From contig CANLOL010000001.1 of the NCBI GenBank assembly GCA_947492905.1, forward strand, positions 2,086,578-2,150,577: a DNA stretch of 64,000 bases, in the 5' to 3' direction. This document shows, in pieces, positions 7,225 through 17,319 of this stretch. How positions within the stretch are numbered: the stretch's first letter is position 1; every line of letters starts with the position of its first letter. The position numbers and the translations under genes were made by a program. Source of the DNA: an uncultured Sphingorhabdus sp. (lineage in GTDB: Bacteria > Pseudomonadota > Alphaproteobacteria > Sphingomonadales > Sphingomonadaceae). The notes beneath the pieces are model-generated. The model searched no databases. It was not told the origin of the DNA and was given only the letters and a program-made list of their open reading frames with translations.

Positions 7225-10200
7225 ATGAAACAATTTACCAAATCTGTTATGAAATGCGCAGCAATGCTCGCTATAGGAATTTCCCTTCCTATGGCGAGCT
7301 CTGCCGTGCAGGCACAAACAGATAGCGATGTGATTAGCAACACTGCTACCATATCCTATAATGATGGCGGGAATAGAATCGTAAGACCATCAAATGAAGT
7401 GTTCGTCGAAGTTGACCGCACTCCTCCGCCGCCCAGCCTATCTCTATTTCATTTTGGTTCAGGCCCTGGATCAGTGAATGATAGTGTTCCTGATACAATT
7501 TGTATGGGAAATAATGGCCCGATTACAACGCAATTAGGCGGTGCATTCGCCGATATCGATACCAATAATGCTGATATAGAAGAAGCCAAAGCTATCAGAG
7601 CGGGCGAACCTCTTATCGTTCAAGTCGAAGCTATCAGCAAAAACGTCGATTCTAATGCGATTGATAGCTTTGAAGCGGTGCTAACCACGCTGAATGGCGA
7701 TAAAGAGACCATTATTTTAACCGAAACAGCAGAAAATAGCTCTATTTTCCGTGGTGTTATCAATACAGCAGCCATTCCGCCGGCTCCTGTACAGGGAGAT
7801 TGTGTTTTATCTGTCTCTCCGGGCGATCAATTATCATTCTCATTGGATGATAGCGATAGCGGAATTAATGTTGGTACTGCATCCGTAGAAATTTTGATCG
7901 ATCCGTTCGGTATTACATTTGATAGCGGCGATGGTGCACCGGTTAACGGTACAATTGTAACCATAGTTGATGCCGATACTGGCTTACCTGCCGACGTATT
8001 TGGTGATGATGGCGTTTCAATCTTTCCCAATACCGTTGTAACTGGCGGTACAGTGTCTGATAGCGGCGGAACCGTGTATAATTTCACGCCCGGTTTTTAT
8101 CGTTTCCCATTTTTACGTCCGGGCCGCTATCGTTTGGTAGTAACTCCGCCCGATCCCTTTACTTTTGCTTCGGTAGCAACACCGGGTCAATTGGCGCAAT
8201 TATCGCGTCCAGATGGCGGTCAATTTGTGATTGCAGATGGTTCTTTTGGCGGCATCATCGTGCTTGATGATCCTGCTCCCGTGCGCATTGATATTCCGCT
8301 TGATCGTCCCGGCACACCATTATTGCTGCGTAAAATTGTTAGCAAAACCACAGCGGCAAGAGGCGATGTTGTACAATATCGCGTGACTGTATCTAACCAA
8401 GATAATATTCGTTCTACGGGCAATATTACCATAACAGATACTTTGCCTGAACAGATAAGATTACGTTCAAATACAATACGTTATAACAATGAACTTGTCA
8501 CAGCTAACACAGCCGCTGATGGCTCATCATTCAGCATCACAGTACCGCCATTGGCGGGTGGTGAAAGCGCATTGCTCACCTATTTGGGTGAAGTGCGTCA
8601 AGACGCTAGCGAAGGCGATGCGATTAACGTCATTACCGCAAATGATGACCGTGGTTCCACAAGTAATATAGCAGATGCAATATTGCGTATTGAACGCGAT
8701 GAAATCTCTGAACGTTTCACAATCATTGGCCGAATTACCGATCAAGGATGCTCAATCCATCCAGATCAAGCCAATGGCATTGCTGGCGTGCGCGTCATAT
8801 TACAAGATGGCCGTTTTGCCATTACAGACCAAGATGGACGCTATCATTTTGAGGGTTTACGCCCTGGTATTCAAGTCGTTCAAATCGATCCCTCTTCTTT
8901 ACCAAATGACCAGCAAGCTATTGATTGTACACAAAATACACGCAGTGCAGGCAGCGCTATCTCTCGCTTTGTCGAGGGCAATGGCGGAGCATTAAAACGT
9001 GCTGATTTCCGCACCGTTAAAACTGCGCCGCGCGAATCTATTGCTGTAAAAGTTAAGCCTCTACCCGAAGCGATAAGCGACCAAGAAGCCGCTGGCGCTG
9101 ATATTGATTGGTTTGCAGGCCAAAGCGCTGGCACTGGTTGGTTATTCCCTAATGAGGGCTATAACCCGCGTGTAAATGCTATTCGTGTAGCGGTTAAACA
9201 TTCTCCTAAGCAAAAAGTTGAATTGCTTATCAATGGCGAAGCGGTCGATCCGCTTAATTATGACGGACAAAAGAAAAGCGGCGATCGCAAGATGGCGGCG
9301 AGTATCTGGCGTGCTATTATTCTGGAGAGCGGAAAAAATATTCTTACCGCCAATATCAAAGACGCTAAAGGCAATATTGTCGAGACATTAGAGCGCGAAG
9401 TGCATTTCTCTACACCGCCTGTTCGTGCTGAATTTATCAAAGAAGAATCTATCTTAATCGCTGATGGTATTACAAGACCGCGCGTCGTTGTGCGTCTTAC
9501 CGACCGCAGTGGCCGCCCCATCCAGCATGGTAGCGTTGGTGATTTCATCCTCCCTGCTCCATATGAAGCAGCCATTGATGTTGATGCTCAGCAAGCCAAT
9601 CAATTATCAGGCCTAGAGCGTGCTGACCCTGTATGGCGCGTTATTGGTGACGATGGTTTGGCCTATATTGAATTAGCACCAACCACCGCATCTGGCACAT
9701 TGAGCGTTAATTTCAATTTCCGTGATGGTGAAGTTACCCGCGAGCAGCGCATCGAGACTTGGTTAGACCCAGGCGAGCGTCCTTGGACCGTGGTTGGCTT
9801 TGCAGCTGGCACCCTTGGATTTAATAAGCTGGAAGAAGGCTTAGAAGATCTTGCTGATGAAGAAGATGATATCAATGTCGATGGCCGTGTCGCGCTCTAT
9901 GCTAAAGGCCGCGTATCAGGCAAATGGTTGCTAACATTAGCCTATGATAGCGATAAAGAAGAAGATGAAACGCGCTTTGGCGGCGTTATCGATCCGCGCA
10001 GTTTCTATACAATCTATGCCGATCGTAGCGAACAACGTTTTGATGCTGCATCGGTTCGTAGATTATATCTAAAACTAGAGCGTCCTCAATTCTTTGCATT
10101 ATTCGGTGATTATGAAACCGGCATTAATGAGCCTGAATTGGCCCGTTATCAGCGTTCTTTCAATGGTGTGAAAGCAGAATTTCGTAACGATCAAGTCTCT

Positions 10201-12318
10201 GCCAATGCTTTTGTCGCAGATACACCGTTTCGTTTCCGCCGCGAAGAAATTCAAGGCAATGGTCTTTCTGGCCCCTATGCTCTCTCTGCGCGCGATATTA
10301 TCGCCAACAGCGAGCGTATCGAGATTGAAACACGCGACCGTATCCGTTCAAATATAATCGTCAGCACACGTCAATTGGTGCGCAACATCGATTATGATAT
10401 TGATTTTATTAATGGCACATTGATCTTCCGTGAGCCTATCCTATCGCGCGACAGCAGCTTAAACCCGCAATTCATCGTCGCTACTTACGAAGTTTCGGGC
10501 GTGGGTGATCGCGTTACCAATGCTGGTGGCCGTGTCCGTTGGCAGGATAAAGAAGGCAAAGTGCAGATTGCAGCTACGGCAATTCATGATGAAACCGACA
10601 GCGACACTACAAACCTAGGCGGATTAGACATTGTCTATAGACCCGGCACTGGCACTGAAATTCGCGCAGAAGTTGCTGTATCAGACGGTAAAGCAAAAGC
10701 AGGCAACACAAATGGTGATGCTGGCACATCAAGCGCTTGGTTAGTAGAAGCAGAGCATCACAGCAACACAGTCGATGTATTGGCTTATGTAAGAGAGCAA
10801 TCAGCACGTTTTGGTGTTGGTCAGCAAAATGCGTCAGAAGTTGGTTCGCGTAAAATTGGCGTCGAGGGTCGTTTGCGTATTAGCGATGATCTACAATTGT
10901 CAGTTTTAACATTCCAAGAGAATTTCTTTGAAACCAATGCGCGCCGCCGTGCTGCATCTGGCGAGATTGAATACCGGACCAAAGGCACAACATTGCGCGC
11001 TGGTGTTACCCATGCCTCTGATCGCCTAGCGGATGGTAGCGTCAATCGCTCTACCCTTGCTAAAGTGGGCGGATCGCAATTGCTATTGAATGATAAATTA
11101 GAATTAAGCGCTCAAAGTGAATTTGCACTTGGCGGACAAGATGAGAGCATCGATTTTCCATCTCGTCATCGTTTTGGCGCGCGTTATTCCATACGTCCAG
11201 ACATTCAAATCGTTGGCGGTTATGAAATTGCCGATGGTCAGAATATCGACAGCAGAACCGCACGTATTGGCTTTGATATTGCGCCTTGGGCTGGTGCACG
11301 CATCACTACCAGCGGTAATCAGCAGGATATTAACGAATTTGGTCCGCGTACATTTGCCGCTTATGGCATATCGCAATCGCTACGTTTAAGCGAGAAATGG
11401 TCTGTGGATTTCTCTTTAGATGGCAATAAGACTTTAAATGGTTTCGACCAAGATGATGTCATCAACCCAGCCCAGCCCGTTGCATCAGGCGGATTTTTGA
11501 GCAGCGATGGCGCCTTAACCGAAGATTTCACCGCTGTAACTGCTGGTGCAACATATCGCGGAGAGCGTTGGAGCTGGGCAACCAGAGGCGAATATCGCAA
11601 TGGTGATACAAACAATCGGTATGGCCTCACATCTTCTTTATTACGCCAAATTAGCGAAGGTGTAGCCGTTGGTGCTGCTGTTAGCTATTTCAACGCCGAT
11701 CAAGAAGGCGGTGCGCAAACAGAAGCATTAGCAAGCGAATTTAGCTGGGCCTATCGTCCTTCTAATAGCCGCTGGTCAATTTTGGATAAGGCTGAGTTTC
11801 GTTATGATGCCATTCGCAACGCGGTTGCTGGTACTGCTGGTCCTATTGGCGGTGCTGCCCTTACTGTTAGCGGCGATGCGACTTCGCGTCGTTTGATTAA
11901 CAGCATTAGCGTTAATTACACACCGATTTCAGATAATGACAGCGATAGTGTATTTTTTGAGCGCGGCGAATATAGCCTCTTTTGGGGAACCCGTTATGTC
12001 TTTGATCGTTTTGGCGAAGATGATGTTGAGGGTTGGAGCAATGTTATAGGCGTTGATGCACGTTTCGACATTACCAAAACCGTTGATATTGGTGGGCAAG
12101 GCACAGTGCGTATTGGTTCTAATGGTGATAATATTGCATATTCAGGCGGCCCTGTTTTAACCGTGGCACCGTTCAAAAACAGTAATATATCAATTGGCTA
12201 TAATGTTGTTGGATTTAGAGACCGTGATTTCGAGGAAGCACGCTATACGCGCAGCGGACCATTTATCACCTTTAAGCTGAAATTTGATCAAAACAGCCTA
12301 TCTGGACTTGGTATCTAA
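7225..12318 (+). CDS. 1697-residue outer-membrane protein with DUF11 and SdrD-B-like domains
   Basis: A very large envelope protein closing the surface operon. A signal peptide ends near SSAVQAQ (residue 31), followed by an N-terminal segment DVISNTATISYNDGG and SNEVFVEVDR that recalls the mature starts of genes 1 and 3. A DUF11-type domain lies at about residues 360-460 (KIVSKTTAARGDVVQYRVTV, ITDTLPEQIR). An SdrD-B or carboxypeptidase-regulatory-like domain follows at about 515-550 (GVRVILQDG, TDQDGRYHFEGLRPG). Further beta domains run to about 850. The last 840 or so residues alternate polar and aromatic beta strands (GKWLLTLAYDSD, SNISIGYNVVGF, PFITFKLKFDQ), as in an outer-membrane barrel. 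The final residues are SGLGI rather than the classic terminal Phe. It may anchor or export the DUF11 proteins (inference). Confidence 0.85.
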   Translation: MKQFTKSVMKCAAMLAIGISLPMASSAVQAQTDSDVISNTATISYNDGGNRIVRPSNEVFVEVDRTPPPPSLSLFHFGSGPGSVNDSVPDTICMGNNGPITTQLGGAFADIDTNNADIEEAKAIRAGEPLIVQVEAISKNVDSNAIDSFEAVLTTLNGDKETIILTETAENSSIFRGVINTAAIPPAPVQGDCVLSVSPGDQLSFSLDDSDSGINVGTASVEILIDPFGITFDSGDGAPVNGTIVTIVDADTGLPADVFGDDGVSIFPNTVVTGGTVSDSGGTVYNFTPGFYRFPFLRPGRYRLVVTPPDPFTFASVATPGQLAQLSRPDGGQFVIADGSFGGIIVLDDPAPVRIDIPLDRPGTPLLLRKIVSKTTAARGDVVQYRVTVSNQDNIRSTGNITITDTLPEQIRLRSNTIRYNNELVTANTAADGSSFSITVPPLAGGESALLTYLGEVRQDASEGDAINVITANDDRGSTSNIADAILRIERDEISERFTIIGRITDQGCSIHPDQANGIAGVRVILQDGRFAITDQDGRYHFEGLRPGIQVVQIDPSSLPNDQQAIDCTQNTRSAGSAISRFVEGNGGALKRADFRTVKTAPRESIAVKVKPLPEAISDQEAAGADIDWFAGQSAGTGWLFPNEGYNPRVNAIRVAVKHSPKQKVELLINGEAVDPLNYDGQKKSGDRKMAASIWRAIILESGKNILTANIKDAKGNIVETLEREVHFSTPPVRAEFIKEESILIADGITRPRVVVRLTDRSGRPIQHGSVGDFILPAPYEAAIDVDAQQANQLSGLERADPVWRVIGDDGLAYIELAPTTASGTLSVNFNFRDGEVTREQRIETWLDPGERPWTVVGFAAGTLGFNKLEEGLEDLADEEDDINVDGRVALYAKGRVSGKWLLTLAYDSDKEEDETRFGGVIDPRSFYTIYADRSEQRFDAASVRRLYLKLERPQFFALFGDYETGINEPELARYQRSFNGVKAEFRNDQVSANAFVADTPFRFRREEIQGNGLSGPYALSARDIIANSERIEIETRDRIRSNIIVSTRQLVRNIDYDIDFINGTLIFREPILSRDSSLNPQFIVATYEVSGVGDRVTNAGGRVRWQDKEGKVQIAATAIHDETDSDTTNLGGLDIVYRPGTGTEIRAEVAVSDGKAKAGNTNGDAGTSSAWLVEAEHHSNTVDVLAYVREQSARFGVGQQNASEVGSRKIGVEGRLRISDDLQLSVLTFQENFFETNARRRAASGEIEYRTKGTTLRAGVTHASDRLADGSVNRSTLAKVGGSQLLLNDKLELSAQSEFALGGQDESIDFPSRHRFGARYSIRPDIQIVGGYEIADGQNIDSRTARIGFDIAPWAGARITTSGNQQDINEFGPRTFAAYGISQSLRLSEKWSVDFSLDGNKTLNGFDQDDVINPAQPVASGGFLSSDGALTEDFTAVTAGATYRGERWSWATRGEYRNGDTNNRYGLTSSLLRQISEGVAVGAAVSYFNADQEGGAQTEALASEFSWAYRPSNSRWSILDKAEFRYDAIRNAVAGTAGPIGGAALTVSGDATSRRLINSISVNYTPISDNDSDSVFFERGEYSLFWGTRYVFDRFGEDDVEGWSNVIGVDARFDITKTVDIGGQGTVRIGSNGDNIAYSGGPVLTVAPFKNSNISIGYNVVGFRDRDFEEARYTRSGPFITFKLKFDQNSLSGLGI

Positions 12319-12350
12319 ACAAAGCTTGGGCGTAAAATAAGCCTCTAGTT

Positions 12351-13661
12351 TCAATCCGCAAATAAAAGCACAGGCGTCTCAAGCAATTTTTTGAGCGCTT
12401 GAACAAAGCTTGCTGCATCATAGCCATCGACCACACGGTGATCGCAGCTAATGGATAAATTCATCAGCTTTCTGGCTTCAATCTCTCCGTTGATAATCAC
12501 AGGGCGTTCGACAATCTTATTCGGCCCGATAATCGCAACCTCTGGTTTATTAATAACCGGGGTTGTGGCTATGCCGCCGAGCGGACCAAGCGAAGTGAGC
12601 GTCAATGTTGCGCCTTGTAATTTTTGAACAGATATAGAATTATCCCTAGAAGATGATGATAAAGATTTAATTTCATTAGATAATTGCCATATATTTAATG
12701 CATGCGCATTATGAATAACGGGAACTTTTAAACCAGCCTCTGTTTGCGTGGCGATACCCATATTGATGCAACCATGGCGCGTCACAACGCCCGCTTCATC
12801 GTCATAGGTCGAATTGATCATTGGAAAATCTGGAATAGATTTGCTGATCGCCGCAATCAATAAAGGCAATATCGTTAATTTGGGACGATCCCCTCTATTG
12901 GCGTTCAAATCAGCGCGCATCGCTTCTAAATCGGTGACGTCAATTTCCTCAACATAGGTGAAATGCGGGATAGTGCGCTTTGAAATGATCATATTTTCGG
13001 CAATTTTACGGCGCATACCGATAACTTTCACCGTTTCATCAGCTCTTTCCGCAGCGGCCGTGCCATAGCCCTGTGCGGCGCCGTAGCTTAAATAGGCATC
13101 AAGGTCCGCATGGCGCACATGTGGCCCAGCGGCCTTTACTGCGGCCAAATCAACGCCCAACGTCTTGGCGCGCGCTCTTACGGCGGCTGAGGCCGTAACT
13201 TTAGTGGGTTTCGCAGGCGATACCGCTGATCCCGTATCATGCGGCGGCTCTATACTCTCTACTGGTGCACTATCTAATGGGGCACTATCTGAATGAACAG
13301 TTTCGTCCTCAATTGGCGTTATGACGTCAGTTTTGCTAGTATCATTAGACGATGAATCTACCTCTATTTTATCTGAAATCTCATCACTATCAAATTGATT
13401 ATCTTGATTACCTTCGCCTTCAGCAACTTCTATTTCAATCAACATAGAGCCAATCGCAATAATATCACCCTCTTCACCAGCAACGGCAATAATTTTACCA
13501 GAAACTGGCGATTCCATCTCGACGGTGGCCTTATCGGTCATCATATCAGCAACAGGTTGATCTTCTTCAATCATATCACCCAGAGCAATATGCCATTGAA
13601 CGATTTCTGCTTCCGCAATGCCTTCGCCAATATCGGGCAATGTAAATATATATTTTGCCAT
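12351..13661 (-). CDS. bkdB: Branched-chain 2-oxoacid dehydrogenase E2 (dihydrolipoyl acyltransferase)
   Basis: The 436-residue core acyltransferase of the branched-chain 2-oxoacid dehydrogenase complex; it moves the acyl group from lipoamide to CoA in Val, Leu and Ile breakdown. One N-terminal lipoyl domain carries the lipoylated Lys44 in MTDKATVEMESPVSG. An acidic Ser/Asp/Pro linker with a near repeat (DSAPLDSAPVES) leads to the peripheral-subunit-binding domain (ASAAVRARAKTLGVDLAAV). The C-terminal catalytic domain ends with the HxxxDG signature in SCDHRVVDGYDAASF. The gene is four bases downstream of E1beta in the same operon and convergent with the surface operon, with only 32 bp between them. 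No E3 gene is in the window. A pyruvate-specific complex is less likely from the E1 sequences. Confidence 0.93.
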   Translation of the reverse strand: MAKYIFTLPDIGEGIAEAEIVQWHIALGDMIEEDQPVADMMTDKATVEMESPVSGKIIAVAGEEGDIIAIGSMLIEIEVAEGEGNQDNQFDSDEISDKIEVDSSSNDTSKTDVITPIEDETVHSDSAPLDSAPVESIEPPHDTGSAVSPAKPTKVTASAAVRARAKTLGVDLAAVKAAGPHVRHADLDAYLSYGAAQGYGTAAAERADETVKVIGMRRKIAENMIISKRTIPHFTYVEEIDVTDLEAMRADLNANRGDRPKLTILPLLIAAISKSIPDFPMINSTYDDEAGVVTRHGCINMGIATQTEAGLKVPVIHNAHALNIWQLSNEIKSLSSSSRDNSISVQKLQGATLTLTSLGPLGGIATTPVINKPEVAIIGPNKIVERPVIINGEIEARKLMNLSISCDHRVVDGYDAASFVQALKKLLETPVLLFAD

Positions 13662-13665
13662 CAGA

Positions 13666-14703
13666 TCAATCCTTCATGATTTTTTCTATTGCAGTGGTCA
13701 GCCTAACTGGCCCTGGGAAATAAGCCCATTCAAGGCTATGCGGATAGGGTGTATCAAAGCCTGTAACGCGTTCAATGGGCGCTTCTAGATGATAAAAACA
13801 TCGCTCTGATACTAATGCTGCTAATTCTGCACCAAAGCCGCTCGTTCTAGTCGCTTCATGCACAATTAAACATCGCCCTGTCTTTTTCACTGATTCTTCA
13901 ATAGTTTCAATATCTAGCGGCAATAATGTACGAAGATCTATAACATCTGCATCTATGCCATGTTCATTCACCACAGCCATTGCAACATGCACCATCGTGC
14001 CATAGGTTAAAATAGTAAGCCCCTCGCCTTCATGCACCACATCAGCTTTACCCAATGGGATTTTATAGTATCCTTCTGGCACTTGCGATGCAGCATGCTT
14101 GCTCCATGGCTCTACCGGACGGTCATAATATCCCGTAAATGGGCCATTATAGATACGTTTTGGTTCAAAAAATATAACAGGATCATTATCTTCAATCGCG
14201 CTAATCAGCAATCCTTTGGCATCATAAGGCGTTGCGGGAATGATAGTTTTCACACCTGACATATGCGTGAACAAGCTCTCAGGCGATTGGCTGTGCGTCT
14301 GTCCGCCAAATATACCGCCTCCAAAGGGCGTTCTAATCGTCATAGGCGATATAAAATCACCCGCAGATCGATAGCGCATTCTGGCGGCTTCGCTGACAAT
14401 TTGATCCAAGCCAGGATATATATAATCGGCAAATTGTATCTCTGGCACGGGGCGTAAACCATAAGCCCCCATTCCAACAGCAGCGCCCAATATACCATTT
14501 TCGGAAATAGGCGTATCAAATACGCGTCTTTTCCCATATTTCTCTTGCAAATGCGCGGTTGCCCTAAACACGCCGCCAAAATAACCAACGTCTTCGCCCA
14601 AAATGACCACATCATCATCGCGCTCTAACATCACATCCAAAGCGCTGTTAATAGCATCAATCATATTCATCGTTTTCACAGGAGAATCTGGCATATCGCT
14701 CAT
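13666..14703 (-). CDS. bkdA2: Branched-chain 2-oxoacid dehydrogenase E1 beta subunit
   Basis: 345 residues, usual length. Together with E1alpha it forms the thiamine-diphosphate decarboxylase part of the complex. Family features seen are MIDAINSALDVMLERDDDVVILGEDVGYFGGVFRAT in outline (residues about 14-49), FGGGIFGGQTHSQSPE, the transketolase central motif around TPYDAKGLLISAI, and the C-terminal domain with VIDLRTLLPLD and VTGFDTPYPHSLE. The GYFGGVFRAT loop is typical of branched-chain rather than pyruvate E1beta. Its start overlaps the E1alpha stop by four bases (ATGA), which suggests coupled translation. Confidence 0.94.
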   Translation of the reverse strand: MSDMPDSPVKTMNMIDAINSALDVMLERDDDVVILGEDVGYFGGVFRATAHLQEKYGKRRVFDTPISENGILGAAVGMGAYGLRPVPEIQFADYIYPGLDQIVSEAARMRYRSAGDFISPMTIRTPFGGGIFGGQTHSQSPESLFTHMSGVKTIIPATPYDAKGLLISAIEDNDPVIFFEPKRIYNGPFTGYYDRPVEPWSKHAASQVPEGYYKIPLGKADVVHEGEGLTILTYGTMVHVAMAVVNEHGIDADVIDLRTLLPLDIETIEESVKKTGRCLIVHEATRTSGFGAELAALVSERCFYHLEAPIERVTGFDTPYPHSLEWAYFPGPVRLTTAIEKIMKD

Positions 14704-16004
14704 TGCCCTTGCTCCTTTTTCTGTTTGTTTTTAGTAGAAAATTTCGATACTTTTTCTGCTAAAGACATGTCCATCTGTTCCTTCAGATGCCACGGCATTT
14801 GCTCAAAAACATCTTCGAACATAGTTTCAAACTCTTGATGCATACCATGGCCCAATATACCGTTTTTCTCGGCTTGTTTTTGGGTGGCTTTCACTTCATC
14901 ATCCATGGCTTTCTTAAGCGCTTGGTGTCTCTCTTCGTCCCATGCGCCCTCGCCTATAAGATGCGCCTTAAGCCGTTCCATCGGGTCACCCAATGGCCAT
15001 TTTGCATATTCTTCTGCTGCTCGATAAGAAGAAGGGTCATCAGATGTGCTATGTCCCTCTGCGCGATAGGTGAAATGCTCTATCAATGTCGGCCCATTGT
15101 TGGTACGCGCCCGATTTGCGGCCCATTCTGTTGCTGCATAGACCGCCAAAGGATCATTGCCATCAACACGGATACTGGCAATGCCATAACCTAGGCCCCT
15201 AGATGCAAATGTAGCCCGTTCGCCGCCTGCAATACCGCTAAAGGATGAGATTGCCCATTGGTTGTTAACGACGTTGAATATAACAGGTGCATTGTAAACG
15301 GTAGCAAATGTGAGAGCGCTATGAAAATCACCCTCAGCCGTAGAGCCTTCCCCGCACCATGTGGCGGCTATGCGTGTGTCTTGCTTGGCCGCTGATGCCA
15401 TGGCCCAGCCAACGGCTTGCGGATATTGGGTCGCTAAATTACCAGAAATGCTGAAAAAAGAATGTTCTGAGGATGAGTACATAATCGGCAATTGGCGGCC
15501 CTTCAATGAATCCTCTCGGTTAGAATAAATTTGGTTCATCATATCCAACATTGGATAGCCGCGTACCAATAATATACCCTGTTGGCGGTAGCTAGGGAAA
15601 ATCATATCATCATCAGCAAGAGCCATCGCAGGTGCTATTGATGTGGCTTCTTCGCCCGTACATTTCATATAAAAGCTAGTTTTGCCTTGGCGCTGTGCTC
15701 TGAACATACGATCATCAAAGCTGCGAACCTTCATAATGTGATGCAGCATTTTCAGCTTCATATCATTTGATAATGTGGGATCCCAAGGGCCGCTAGCAAC
15801 GCCATCCATATCCAAAACACGAATAAGCCCAGTAGCCATATGCTGCATATCAATGGGCGCTGAATTTTCATCGGGTCTGCCAGTAACGCCAACATCTTCT
15901 ATCACAATATCGGAAAAATCAGCCGTGTCACCGGGACGAAACTTTGGCTCAGGGATATGCAAATTTAATCCTGGCAAGTTTTTTTTATTCAGGTCACTCA
16001 ACAT
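14700..16004 (-). CDS. bkdA1: Branched-chain 2-oxoacid dehydrogenase E1 alpha subunit
   Basis: 434 residues from the ATG at 16004. That ATG has a GGGAG ribosome binding site 4 bases before it and is preferred over the in-frame TTG at 16028. The thiamine-diphosphate motif runs from GEGSTAEGDFHSAL to NNQWAIS; GEEATSIAPAMAL and MIFPSYRQQG mark the substrate-entry region. The C-terminal part contains the HSTSDDPSSYR loop, where the mammalian enzyme is phosphorylated. The N-terminal extension of about 60 residues is typical of branched-chain E1alpha. First gene of the bkd operon (E1alpha, E1beta, E2), cytoplasmic. Confidence 0.94.
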   Translation of the reverse strand: MLSDLNKKNLPGLNLHIPEPKFRPGDTADFSDIVIEDVGVTGRPDENSAPIDMQHMATGLIRVLDMDGVASGPWDPTLSNDMKLKMLHHIMKVRSFDDRMFRAQRQGKTSFYMKCTGEEATSIAPAMALADDDMIFPSYRQQGILLVRGYPMLDMMNQIYSNREDSLKGRQLPIMYSSSEHSFFSISGNLATQYPQAVGWAMASAAKQDTRIAATWCGEGSTAEGDFHSALTFATVYNAPVIFNVVNNQWAISSFSGIAGGERATFASRGLGYGIASIRVDGNDPLAVYAATEWAANRARTNNGPTLIEHFTYRAEGHSTSDDPSSYRAAEEYAKWPLGDPMERLKAHLIGEGAWDEERHQALKKAMDDEVKATQKQAEKNGILGHGMHQEFETMFEDVFEQMPWHLKEQMDMSLAEKVSKFSTKNKQKKEQGQ

Positions 16005-16167
16005 ATCTCTCCCAAAATATGGCTTCAAAATCCTAATAATGCTCGGCTAAAAAGCGATAATGTTAATAATCTAATTTTTAGACGCGCCAAATCGAATCGA
16101 TCATATTTATTTAATTTCAGAATTTTGTTACTATATTACAAGAATAATATTTGGTCAATATTTCTTC

Positions 16168-16182
16168 CCTATTTTTAATAGG
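16168..16182. promoter_or_regulatory. Inverted repeats in the thyA-bkd intergenic region
   Basis: The 222-bp AT-rich gap between thyA and the bkd operon holds CCTATT-TTT-AATAGG, a 6-bp perfect dyad. Nearer the bkd start is the small palindrome ATCGA-A-TCGAT (16091-16101), which contains a GANTC site. Either could be an operator for bkd. No terminator U-run accompanies them. Confidence 0.3.
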
Positions 16183-16226
16183 CTAGAAAAAATATAGATT
16201 ATTATATTAAACTATTGATATATATA

Positions 16227-17159
16227 TTAAACTGCAACTGGTGCAGAAATATGCTTTTGCGGTTCATAATCTTCGACCACAAAATTCTCTATATCATAGT
16301 CAAAAATAGAGGCTGGCTTACCAATGATTTTGAGCTTTGGATTGCCCGCTGGCTTGCGGCTTAATTGCTCCTCTACCAACGCTTCATGATTAAGATAGAG
16401 GTGCACATCCCCACCATTCCAGATTAATTCCCCAGCTTCTAAGCCGCATTGCTGCGCAATCATTTTAATCAATAGGGATGCTGAAAATACATTAAAGGCA
16501 AAGCCTAGGCCCAAATCACAGGATCTTTGATAGAGCAGCCCGCTTAATTTCCCATCAGCAACATAGAATTGATATGTTTTGTGACAGGGAGGCAGCGCCA
16601 TCTGTTCTAATTCTGCTACATTCCAACCTTCAATTATATGGCGGCGAGACCCAGGGGATTTTTGTAATGATTCAATCAATAGGCTGACTTGATCTACGCC
16701 TTGCTCCATTTTCTTATATAATGGGCCGCTTTCTGTATCTGGTAACATCTCATAACGCGGCCAATTTACCCATTGTGTTCCATAGACAGGTCCTAAATCA
16801 CCCCATTTCAGAGCAAATTCTTCATCCTCAATGATTTTATTTTCAAACTCTTCTTGCGAAATATCGCTGTTCATGGCTTTGCGATAATTGTCTAATGGCC
16901 AATCGCTCCATATTCGAACATTTACTAAGAGTAAGTCTCTAATATTTGTTTTTCCTGTTAAAAACCACAACATTTCTTTTGCAGCCGTTTTCCAAAACAC
17001 GCGTTTGGTGGTTAGTAGAGGAATAGAATCATTTTCCAGCGAAAATCGCATAGTAGCCCCAAATATAGATTTGGTCCCTACCCCCGTACGGTCCTGTTTA
17101 ACAGCGCCATGATTCCAAATATAATGCATTAAATCAAGATATTGCTGTTCATAATGCAT
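16227..17159 (-). CDS. thyA: Thymidylate synthase
   Basis: Converts dUMP to dTMP with methylenetetrahydrofolate as methyl donor and reductant. From the ATG at 17159 it is 310 residues; an in-frame TTG directly upstream would add one. The nucleophile Cys192 lies in MALPPCHKTYQFYV. Other signatures are VKQDRTGVGTKSIFGATMRF near the N-terminus, GPVYGTQW, SRRHIIEGWN and the folate/dUMP region LIWNGGDVHLYLNH. It is longer than E. coli ThyA (264 residues) because of an insertion around residues 80-117, a known variation in the family. Divergent from the rpf-like operon. No folA is adjacent. Confidence 0.97.
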   Translation of the reverse strand: MHYEQQYLDLMHYIWNHGAVKQDRTGVGTKSIFGATMRFSLENDSIPLLTTKRVFWKTAAKEMLWFLTGKTNIRDLLLVNVRIWSDWPLDNYRKAMNSDISQEEFENKIIEDEEFALKWGDLGPVYGTQWVNWPRYEMLPDTESGPLYKKMEQGVDQVSLLIESLQKSPGSRRHIIEGWNVAELEQMALPPCHKTYQFYVADGKLSGLLYQRSCDLGLGFAFNVFSASLLIKMIAQQCGLEAGELIWNGGDVHLYLNHEALVEEQLSRKPAGNPKLKIIGKPASIFDYDIENFVVEDYEPQKHISAPVAV

Positions 17160-17302
17160 CAATTTATGTCTTTCGAAAATTAATCATATTGCGATTTTGC
17201 GATATAATTTTGAATTTACTCTGAGAGGATAATATTTTCAATTCACAAAAATATTTTTGCTCAAAAAAATAATTTCCAAATAAATATAAAATGAATCAAA
17301 AA

Positions 17303-17319
17303 TTAACCATTCATTGACC
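17303..17319 (+). promoter_or_regulatory. CtrA-like box and GANTC site before the GGDEF-EAL/RpfC operon
   Basis: TTAACCATTCATTGACC matches TTAA-N7-TTAA with one change and carries the TTAACCAT half-site common in CtrA targets. A GAATC (GANTC, the CcrM methylation motif) lies at 17294-17298, five bases upstream. The box starts 38 bp before the ATG at 17341. It continues as TTGACCTTGT, identical to the sequence before the surface operon at 4518-4527. Confidence 0.5.

Noticed and set aside
8675-8995. Plus-strand open frame inside the large outer-membrane gene
   Set aside because: Out-of-frame shadow of a clearly coding region with no ribosome binding site or recognisable domain. Other frames inside 6100-12300 and 42300-44300 were rejected for the same reason.
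12319-12350. Bidirectional terminator between the surface operon and bkd
   Set aside because: The 32-bp gap shows no convincing stem or T-run on either strand.
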